Shown here piece by piece: positions 47,501 through 59,500 of a stretch of DNA of 64,000 nt (its first letter is position 1; each line of letters opens with the position of its first letter). The DNA is from Corbicula japonica (taxonomy: Eukaryota > Mollusca > Bivalvia > Venerida > Cyrenidae). A program made the position numbers and the translations under genes. The notes under the pieces are model-generated. The model made no database searches. It worked only from the letters and a program-made list of their open reading frames with translations, and was not told the DNA's origin. The stretch spans positions 2,232,001 through 2,296,000 of the forward strand of contig JAZAYU010000080.1 in the NCBI GenBank assembly GCA_038501625.1. Direction: 5' to 3'.

Positions 47501-50500
47501 TTTTTCTTTCCTGAGAGTCAGTTATGTTCACATGATGTTTTCAGAAAAAAATGCATAAATCACTTCCTAAAATATTCTCTCAGTTCATGTTTACGAGCCA
47601 TTGAATGACGAAGCTAATTTCAGTTTGACTATTGATTTTGTGCATACTCATGTATGGTATATACGCGGCGACTGTTTTGTCAAAAATAATTTCGACCATT
47701 ATATACGTTATAGTTTATTTGGAGGCTTGTACGAAAAATTAAACGGTCGCCCAGCTGCGCTGGGCCAGACCGTTTAATTTTCGTACAAGCCTCCAAATAA
47801 ACAATAACCTATACTTAATGTGCCTTTGACTGTGTTTACGTTCTATTAATAACTTATAAATTATATTGGCTGACCAATAGTTCTATTATAGTGGTATTGT
47901 ATGATTTCTTACGATAAAATCAAGGTCACAGAAGCAACTAAAAGGACATCACAATTATTGCACATTTTCTACAGATACATTACCAAACTCGCTAGGAATG
48001 TTTGTAAAGACTATAGGAATCATGACTAATTCAAAAGATGCATCCAGTTTCATTCTGTAGTACTCGAACGATTGTTGTGAAAAGAAATCTGAGGCCCGTA
48101 AGACCATCAGAAGCCTTGGTTCAGATATTTTTATTGTATTCCAGTACCCATGGAACTAATCATAGTCTTAGCCAGAAATCGAGTTAGGCACACGACCATA
48201 ACTATTAACAATAGGGCCATAACGATGTAAAACACTAAACCAATGTTCATATTTAACCGATTATATTAATTTAATTTCTCAGTAGGGAATTTACCCTTCA
48301 AGTGTCACATAATATGAGATTCACCATTTTCAGCTATTTTTATGGATTTGCAATTAAATTCTAGACTGATGTTCCTTTGGAAACTGTAGATATTTTATCA
48401 AGAGTAAAAACAAAGGAAACAACATCGTTAGAATGGAAATCCTCTCCGATGACAGAGGCAATGCTCTCTTTAAGTTATTTAAATACAGATCCTTAAGTAG
48501 TTTTATGAGATTCTGTAATAATAGGACTACTTGTTCTGTACATCCCCGTGTTGTTGTTACTTCCCAGTTTTATGTCCCTCCCGCCTCTGAACGAGGACAT
48601 TATGGTGTGGACATACCAGCTTCCCATGGTGGAGGAAGACCCCAGGTGCCCCTCCGGGCCATTTTCAGGCTCGAGCGGGCACCTGGGTAGAACCAGCGAC
48701 GTTCCGCAAGCTAGCTGGTTAGCTTCCTCACATGAAAGATCTTTACCCTGGTAGGTCTCGAACTCACAGCGGTGAAGCGCAAGTGATTTTCAGTCAGAAA
48801 CCTTAACCACTCGGCCACGGACGCCCCCTGTACATCCCCTTTAACCCCCGATCTTTTTAAATGTCTCTGGTTTTACGAAGACACAAGGGAATTTTGACGT
48901 CAAAAAGAAGAAATGATGTTACGTATCATATCAAATACTATATATTTCAAGTTTGAGCACTTTTCTTTTATTTCTTACTGAGAAATAAGAAATAATATGA
49001 TTGATGTAGTTTGACGTTGTAAAAATTAAGGTTACGATCTTTATCAAAGCAACTATTGAAAAGATAAAATTCCTAATAAGCTATGTATTAATTTTGATTA
49101 ATGTATGATAACTTTTTTTTATTACAAAGACGTTTACTTTTGAGTTGTAAAATTAACTGTGGAACATTTTGGCTAGAGTTATCCAAAATGTTGCTAAAAT
49201 GTATTTCATGAAGTTGAAGGTCAAACAACTAGAAAATTGATCTCAATTTCTTGTTTTGTTTTAAGACCAATCGTTTGCAGGAATAACTTATTTATCAGCA
49301 CCTTTTTCATTTAAATGAGTTACCTTCACACCGAATTTTATATTTACATCCCTTTAAATTAAAGGCTATTCTAATTTCTCTCAGTTGAAGGTCAAGCAAC
49401 TAGAAAATTTATCTCAATGTCTTGTTTTGTTTTAATAGAAACCCTCGTTAGCAGGAATAACTTATTTTTTAGCACCTTTTTCTTTTCAATGAGTTACCTT
49501 CACACCCAATTTTATAATTACCTCCCTTTTAAGTAAAAGGCTGTTAGAATTTCATGCTGTTGAAGTTCAAGCAACTAGATAATTTATCTCAATTTCTTGT
49601 TTTGTTTTAATAGAACCCTACGTTAGCAGGTTAACCATAAACATTATTTATCGGCATCTTTTTCATTTAAATGAGTTACCTTCACACCCAATTTTATAAT
49701 TACCTCCCTTTAAATTAAAGACTGTTCTAATTTCTCTCCGTTGATGGTCAAGCAACTAGAATCTCAATTTCTTGTTTTGATTTATAGGACCACTCGTTAG
49801 CAGGAAAAACTTATTTATCAGCAGCATTTTTCATTTTAACGAGTTACCTTCACATACAATTTTATAATTACCTCCCTTCTAATTAAAGCCTGTTCTAATT
49901 TTGATCTTGCTTTGTAGGTAAATTCTATTGGATTTATTTAAGGAAACGATCATTAAAGATTACAAAGACATTAAATGATTGGTTCCAAGAAAAGATTTTA
50001 TAATCTCTCCTCACATAGGGAAGAATCAAAACTATCATACATTATTCACATTTACAGTAGATCAAAATAAAACTTTTGTTGCGTATATATAAGATAATAG
50101 ACTTTAGAAGTGTTTCATAAATTAACTAAGATTCGGGTTTGTTAAAGAGTTACAAAACAACTGTTCAGTGTATCGAATATCCATAATTCTAAACCACTTA
50201 ATAACATGGGTTTCGGGTGAGGACTATAGATCTTTGAGAAGTTCTTAATCTTAGTATTTTTCAAAAGTTAAATGAATTTAAAGATTATATGGATCAAGGA
50301 TATGTTTGTCTAGACAAATTACCCCGTACCAGCAACCCATTGATAAAGTCAATGTTTGTGTGCAACGTAGCGGCCTTAAATGTCTCATAATTCAAATAAA
50401 TCGGAATTGAAATACGTTTAAGTCGGTTTACCGTCTCGCATAATGACGGTAAAGTTTATCAGGCATATCAGCGCAACGATTTGGGGGCTGTCCCGGCTAG

Positions 50501-53500
50501 TCGGTACGGACAATTTGGGGCTGTCCCGGCTAGTCGGTTCGTAAAGATTTGGAGGTTGTCCCGGCTTGTCGGTACAGAACGATTTGGGGCTGTCCCGGCT
50601 AGTCGGTACGGATCAAGGAATAATGTGGCTTAGCGCTGTTGCAGATGTGGTTTTATTCGCAGTCTGAGCATATATCATTGTACACGGGTACCTGGGTCTC
50701 AATTTACATTGTGACAGAAATATTTTTAGATAATCGAACGTGATACCAGGCTAATAAATTATAATTTTATGTTAATTCATATTGTTTCAGCTGTCACTTG
50801 CATCAGCATCGCCAATTCTGTCTGACCGTACAAGGTTTCCACGATTTTTCCGCCTGGCCCTACCGGATCAGCTCCTAAATCCAGCAAGAATCGAGCTGAT
50901 GAGACTATTCAATTGGACTAAAGTAGCTACAATTAACCAAGCGAGGGAGTTCTTCTCAGCTGTAAGTCATAGTCTGTATTGGAAGACAATTGTAACCGAT
51001 TGAAAACTGTACTAAAAGTTTAACATTATTCTTCACTGTCACAAGCTGGAAGCCGCCATTTTGTATAATCTGGGCATGCGCCGCTAAATGACGTCACTGT
51101 TTTATGCATTCCGTTTTGAGACATTTTTTGTCTTCTAATATACCTCACTAATCTGGATCTATTTGAAGGGTACATTTGACACTAACTGTAGTGTAAGTTT
51201 ATGGTATCTTTTTCCGTACTAGGTAGATTTTGGCACGATTTTCCTTTCGGAGGTTGGCATGCTGTATGAAAACTGCCTCTCATCCTACTTTGAAATACAT
51301 ATTTTTAACTCGAGTGATCCTTTTAACGGAATTTCATGGAATTATGTATATTTTATGAATTTCTTCTGGAATGACATTGGTTTTATTTAAAGATTTTAAT
51401 ATGCTTACATATACGCACGCTGCTTGTCACTTAAATTTGCACAGATCATGACTGTAGTGTTAACCCATGAACTGGGTGACCTTATTCGTACAGCATAAAG
51501 GACACAGTTTGCTACAAGCTGATTCCTCGCCATTATTTAGTATGAAAAATTTCTGAGAAGGCGGTTTTGGTGATCTTTACAGCGTCGTTCATGACATTCA
51601 AAATTACACATGCATTTATCTTACCACCAATTGTTTTATTAATTGGAAATGGTTATTTAATGACGGTTTCTTTTTAAACTTACAGTCCAGATGTTTATTT
51701 AATAATAATTATGTGCATACATGTATATCAAAGTACTTAGCTAATGTCTGTTAGACTGCATGAAAAGAAAAGAATGATTATCCAATGGGTGGGAGTTTTG
51801 TAGAATACCGGTTGCGTTTTTGCAAAACTGAGCAAAACTGATACGATGTATCCGTCAGAAATAAAATCATTAACTTAATTAAGGAATGATTCTTATTTTG
51901 GTGCGGTTCATGCAGATTGGACGTGCACGCGAGAGCTGGCAAATCCATAAAGCGCGCTAGCGCTTTATGGTAAATTTGCCAGCTCTCGCGTGCACGTCCA
52001 ATCTGCATGAACCGCACCAAAATAAGAATCATTACTTATATTTACATTTTATTCATTTTTTTCTTTAAATAAACTTAAGTCGAACGCTTTCAAAAATTAG
52101 TATTAAGTGAAAAGGGTGAGTAATACGTGGGAGTTTTCAATAGTAACAGCCATGACGTTACTGACGTCATTACGGGTCATGCGGTTCATGCAAAATGAAC
52201 CGAATTTTTTAAACGAAGAAATCAATAGGAATGTAAATATCAATGAAATAAACAGAAGATCTAAATTATCTAAATGTCGAACCTTTTTCTCACGGAAACG
52301 CAATAAAATATCTCCATTAAATCTTTTTGCGTTTACATTACTTGTAACAATCATGCGACCGTTGACCCCGTGTTTTCGTTTCTATCTATACTAAAAGCAA
52401 AAGAAACTCACTTACATAATGCTCGTTTTGAAAACCCAGAATATATATCTGACTCATATCAGATTTTGTATAGATCTCCATTATAGCCAGGATGGTGGAA
52501 AGTCGTATTTCTATTCTTTAAGAATAAATCGTTTTATAATTTAGGTTACAGATGATTTTGTGCAGAGAGTTCAAGGTACAAATATAACCATCCTGACACA
52601 GGAGATCTTTGTCAGCAGTTCTACAGCAAGAATTGAAAATCTAAAGGTAACGTTTTCTGAGTGTGACTTTTTCTGATATACATGCATAAATCACTTTAAA
52701 CACCCTTATACTTTATCATTCATTTTAGGTATTATTGACATTGCAGGTAAACTTGTATTAAGCAGCGACCCAAGGGAGTGACGAAAAAGTTGCTCCTTAA
52801 CACAGGCGACTGTTTAAGACAGGTAAAAATTTGAACAAAAAGTCAGATGAGGAAATATTCACAAGGTTGTTTATGACAGGTGGTTGCTCAATGCTGGGGG
52901 GCTGCTTATGCAGGTTCAACTGTCTATAAATGTCAGTCAATGTCATACCTTCAATTGTCAAATTTAGAACACAAAAGATTGCCGAAGCAAGCATGCTTAA
53001 AATGATAAATTTTCAATATTATTTCGTATTGCTTTAGCATTCAGTTAAGTCACGAATATCACGCACCCAGTGATTGCACAATTAATTTTAGTCGCGGCAC
53101 TTAGAACTAAAACGTAATTAGTAACTTCCTGGCGAAAGTCCGATTCTGTAAAAAAAAAAGCAAACAAACATCGTAATAAAGATTTTATTTTTTTTTATTT
53201 TTTATTCTACGGGTAAATAGCCTACGACAAAGTATAGTTTCATTAGAATGCAAAATATCGGTAGGTTGTAGAAACTCCAGCTGCCTAAAGTTAGATTAAA
53301 TATTCTCAATCAAGCTTCTAGCGCATTATTCCAAACATGCAATTAGGCTTCAGTTTAATAAGGTATGTTTTATGAAACATTGCTGCGAAACGCAATACTA
53401 TTTTTGGTATTTCAATAGATATGCGTTGACTATAACTTTAACGTTTAATCTTAACACGTAATAAATGTCTTACTTGTTTACGTATGAAATGTCTTACTTA

Positions 53501-56500
53501 CTTACGTAAGAAAGGTCTTACTTGTTTACGTAAGAAATGTCTTTCTTGTTAACGTTAGAAATGTCTTACTTGTTTACGTAAGAAATGTCTTACTTATTTA
53601 CGTAAGAAATGTCTTTTTATTAACGTTAGAAATGTCTTACATGTTTACGTAAGAAATGACTTTCTTGTTAACGTTAGAAATGTCTTACATGTTTACGTAA
53701 GAAATGACTTTCTTGTTAACGTTAGAAATGTCTTACTTGTTTACGTAAGAAATGTATTACTTGTTTACGTAAGAAATGTCTTACTTGTTTACGTAAGAGA
53801 TGTCTTACTTGTTCAAAAAAAAAAGAAATAGATGCATATCAGGAATCGCCATACTCACAAAACGCAGCCTACCCACGCAGCGAAAAAGAAGAGAGGAAGA
53901 GAGAGAGAGAGAGAGAGCATGCTTGTTATAATTATTTCAATTCAAAAAGGACGCCACAAACAATTAACGAAAAAGGGAACCTTAGAACCTGTTCAAAATA
54001 TTTCTTAGAACGAACGTTAACATTATTGCCCTCATTAGAAATATGCTGCTAATCTATAACGGAAATGTCTTACTTGTTTAATTTATTTCTAAGAACGAAT
54101 GTCTTCGTTATTGCGCTCATAAGAAATATGGTGCTTATCTACACTTATGACCAAGATCATTAAACTGGAGACCAGTTTCCGTTTCAGCCAATTAGGTGCT
54201 TGAAATAAGAGATTGTCTACAGGTATAATAAAGAAAATAACATTGTTTTACACCGAAAGCCAAATTGGAATGCTAAATAACTTTTATTTTATGTCAGCGC
54301 ACTTAAAATTAAGATATATTACCATTTCAAATTAACTTAAATTAAAGAAACAGACGGCAAATGTATGCGCTGGTTGAGAAGTGTTTTCTTTTCTCAAAAT
54401 ATCCAACGGGTGCCCTGCATTTCGTTACCTCGATACATTTTTAAATAGCTGAAAAAGACACTTTAAAAGCCACCCAACACGGAATACTCCATGCTCGGTT
54501 TAATTGAGCCTGTCCATGGGCAGTAATGGAAATGCACATTACTGTCCACCCCGCATAGTCCCGGCTTGAGCGAAACTCAGTATTTACACCAGATAAGAGC
54601 ACAATTTCGATCAATCACAAACGTTGGCGGCGAACATGGAACCTCCGATGTTCCATATTTTCAGGTTAGATGAATCACAATTCCAAGATCAACGGCGTAT
54701 GGTTCCTAAACAAAATAATGTGTTTGCCCTCAACGTTAAAAGAATGGGCGGAATCGAATAGAAAATTTGTCAGGAGATCTGAGAATATAAATAATTCATT
54801 TTCATTTTATAAGCCTCGAGTACTCTTGAAGAGGTTCTTCTTTTTATTATTTGAAATAGAGTCTTTAATGAGTTTTAATCAAATTACATTGATGAAGCTA
54901 TGAAAGAGTACTTGATCAAAAATTCGTGGAATATAGCAGCAAGTGATCTTAATGAGTGCAAGGTTAACTTACGCCGTGGGGAATCAAAAATACTATTCAC
55001 GAAAATTTTTAGAACGTGCGCGCGTCCTAGGACGAAAAAAAAGTTAATTTTTTCAAGATATTCTTATATTTTCCAAAAACCATATTGTGCTAGGAATGCG
55101 CGCTAATGAAAGCTTTCAACAGGTACACTTTGTGTTGCTGAGACTGGTCTAGTAAGGCCCTGAAAGTCAAAAAAGTCAACAAAGGTACCGATTTAAAGCT
55201 TTCATTAGCGCGAATTCCGTGCACAACATGTTTTTTTTAAGAAAATATAAGAATATCTTTAAATAATTCGCTTTTTCATCCTAGCACGCGTGAACGTTCT
55301 AAAATGTTCGTGAATAGTACTTTTGATTCCCCACGGTGACGTACAGTCTTAAATTCATTTACATTTGTGATCATATGGCGACAGTTATGAGAGAAAATAA
55401 AAAAAATATTATCACTTAATCAATGTGTTCTTCGTTATGCGCCTGAGAAAAACAAAGGAGAAGTCTTAATGTGCACTTAGCATTCAAATCGATGTAAATG
55501 GAACTCTGAAAGCCACCGAACACGACAAATATGAAAATATTGCATTCTCAGTTTGAGTCTGTTCAAGGGCAGTAATGAAATGCATATTACTGCCCACACC
55601 GCCTAGCCCCGGGTAGAGCGCAACTCAATATTTACACCGATAAACAGAACAATTTTGATCCATCCTGAACGATGATGTGCATATGGCGGTGAACATGCCT
55701 TGTACATGGGCTTGTGAAGTAAACGTTATACGGTACAAGTTTTTGAAGATTACTAAGTCTTATAATACGTGCAATTCTGTGTTCTGCTCCAATCAGGGCG
55801 GGTAATCAAACTGCACCTTACCATGCATTTTGTAAACATAAGTCCGCCATCTTGGATGAAAATTGGTAAGTTTTTTACTTTTACTCATTTAATAAATAAC
55901 TCGTAAAATTGAGATATACCTAAGAACCTGCTACACATTTTCCCGAATCTTTTGGTACCTAGATGGAATATAAACTCCCAGTGGAAAACAATTTACCTCG
56001 GTCATGGAAACTGAATAATACTTATAATACGTGCAATTCTGTGTTCTGCTCCAATGGTTTCAAGTAATAATAAGAGGTAAATATTGTTAGAAATTTTCGT
56101 TACCGTATAACACGTCCATTTTCAAAACTCAGTGAAGTGCATGTCTACTTGTTATTATATACATGTATCTGATCACTTATTTAAGTGGATGCTTTTTTGG
56201 TTTCAAGTTAAGAGGTAAACATTGTTGAACATTTTCCCTTATTGCATAACACTTCCGTCTTCAAAACTCAGTGCAGTGCATCTGACGCATGTGTACTTGT
56301 TTTTATATATCTGTTCACTTAATTAAGTCGGATGCGAGTATAATCAGTAATCATTTTAAAACATGCAGTTGAAAAATTACGCGAAATGACATTAATGGCT
56401 ACAACCTTTACAAATTTGTTCCTAGAAAACAATTAAATTTTAAAGCTCCCACTTTATAATTTGAAAGACTAACGCGAAAATCTGCGTTTACTAATTATCG

Positions 56501-59500
56501 GCATGTTATTATTCCTTTTTCTTTTGATATAAAAAATAAAATATGTTAATACATTATTTCCAAATTGATCTGGTTAATGTTTATAGCAATCCATAATTAT
56601 AGAAGGAAATAATTATAATGGAATAGACAATAAATCCTAAATTAGTGTTTCCTTAATGAACACTAAATATCGCACCCTAAGACATCTGACCTTGTCTTTG
56701 ATGTTAAAGATGTTAATGAATTATTGCACGTTCATTTCATTTTAAACCATTGAGATATTTATTGCAGTTTTTTTTTCCAGTTATTTTATTAAAATCACCA
56801 AGATGTAACTATGAAATTTATCTAATAGTATATAAAATATCATATATTCCAACCATTATTAAGGTAATATAAGTTAAGCTTACATGAACGCAATAATTGG
56901 TAACATTGCAAAAAATGACTTGAAATGAAATTGATCTTCACCTATCTTGCAACATTTGTTACTGTTTTTTATAGGGAATAATTATGTGTTTACCTCTTTT
57001 CATCAATGCATTGTACAATGCGTACTTTAGCGTTACCGATGTCATGCAGTGATGGTTACGTATATCAGGGCTATCAGATCAACCTTTTTGGGGTTTGTAC
57101 CGGCTAGCTCAGTTGGTTGCGTCTCAGGAATGTATGGGCTAGGCGCTGTCGCCTTGACGGTGCGGGTTCGCTCCCAGCTAGAGGCACTATCATTTAAAAC
57201 AAATGTTTTTGGTACAGGACATTTAATGAGCTGCAGTTATTAGGATTTTCAAAGACATTTAATCAGAGCTGGTCCAAGATCATAAAACAAAGATAAGAGA
57301 CAGCCTCAAATCTCAAGCATCTGATTAGCTTAAATGGCGACCAGTCGCCATACCAACCAATCAGATGCTTGAGAAATGAGACTGGATTAAAATCTCAGTT
57401 TTATAACCTTAAGCCGTTATCAGTTATCATCTTTGAAGGTCGCTGAACACGAATCACTTTTATTTTGGTAACTTCATGGTAGGCTGAACCCGACGCTACA
57501 CTCTGTGGCAAGAAATATCAAGAAATATGCATTTCCATTACTGCCCATGAACAGGCCCAAAATATGTGTCATGTTCGATGGCATTCAAAGTTCTTTTCCA
57601 TCTATATATTGAATGCGAATTTCTCTTCAAAGGAGTAGAGTGAATGTTCAAGAATTGTCAAGAGATTTAGATTGACATTAAAAAACCATCTCCCGGAAAT
57701 TATGATTTCGTTTTACAGAATCACGATGCTCGAATTATAGTGACAGCTATGTACGAAGATAAAGCCAGGGTCGTGTTATGCGAGGTATTTCAGTAATGGT
57801 TTGATGTTGTAAATTATTTCTTTGACGTATTGTGCTTGCGGGTTATATGCGTGTGGGAAATATTGTGATACAATTTGTACAAAACATGTACATAATTTAC
57901 AAGGAAACATTTAAGGTACTAGACCTTTTGTCGTACACAGGTTCGATAAAAAATGAGAAAAATCTCCCAAATGTCAAAAAGGCTGTTCAATAAAATCATG
58001 CCCAAAAAGATCTTATAAATATATGTTTATTTTACATAAGTTAAGAAAAGTTAGATCAGTAAAGGGAAAACAAAGCTAAATGCAAATTTTCCCTACCAAT
58101 CTATTCACATCCAAACACAAAATGTAAGCAATTTAAATCATCAATTTGAATGCATCGCAGGAGTAATAAGTTACTGACAACAATCTTTAAGGTCATTTTG
58201 TCTACCACATGTAACAAAGATGAGAAATTTGAAATAGACTGTGTTTGACCTTGTCATTCCCTGGTCGCGTAAATAGATGACAAAAATAATAAAACTAAAT
58301 GCTGATTTCTCTCTTCTAGTTGAGAGTTATTTTACATGTAAAGTATCTAATATATTGTTGTCAGTATCATATTACCCAGGCTGTCATTTACATTATGTTT
58401 AATGTTACTTAGATTTTGTGTTTGGATGACAAAACCAGCAACAATGCTGATAATAATTGAACTCGATCATTTATCAGTTTATTACAGCTGTTTATATTTA
58501 TTATTTACGTTTATTTCGTAGGCGTACAAAACTGGAATGTACGGTAGTAAGATAGTATGGATATTTCCTGGTTGGTATACGACCACGTTTTGGAAGATTG
58601 ATCTGGATACCGTTGGCTGCACTGCAGAACAGATGTCCGAGGTTGTGGAAGGTTCCTTTGTGACCGGAGCCATGTACTGGAACCCAGTCGAAGAGCGCGG
58701 CATCGCTGGGCTCACCTGTAAGTCAGATGTATGGATGAGAGATTTATGATCACTCAAGCGCTGAAAAATACTTTATAATGAGTTTGAGAAACAATTATAG
58801 TACTTCTATATCAAATAAGTTGTTCGGTATTAAAAGGCAATCGTTGAAGGAAGTACTATAATACTGGTTAATCATCAAAATACAAAATAAAACAATATCT
58901 TATATAGATTTCAGCAAAAGTAAGCATAGAAACATGTGCCTTATGTGATATTTTCAGCATTTTGTGTTTCGCTATTATAAGAAATAACTCAGCATTATAT
59001 TGCCTTTTCTACCATTATTTACCTTTACTTCGTTTACCTTTTTGTTTTGACGGTGATAGGGATTTATGACTCTGCAAAGGTTTCTGGAGGGACATGAACA
59101 GGACGTAGAATCGTACTCAAGTTTCTCTGGTCTCTTGAGGATCCACAGTGTTCGCTTGGCAATTAAATAACCCTATCATGTTTAATTTGTGTGCGAGATC
59201 TTGTGTGCAAGATTGTTAAGTTGATAAGCTGGTGTTAATACACCAAGACAACTTGTGCTCGTTTATTCATATAAAAAACGTTTGGAGCAACTTAGTTTGT
59301 ATATCCAGTGGCAAAATACTTAACCACTTATTTTTTATGTCCTTAGGTTTCCATTTTCGTTCGTTTTTAAATAATCATATTCAATACCCATGCTCGTTTT
59401 AACATTTCCTCTCAGCTTTTTTGCTGTGTGGGTTGTCTGTGTTTCTGAAATGGTTTGGTAGTCAGTCCCGAAGGTAAATGTTTACTTCATAGATTCTGAA

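Noticed and set aside
48433..48754. Two plus-strand open frames
   Set aside because: They read through the reverse of a SINE with a clear target duplication.
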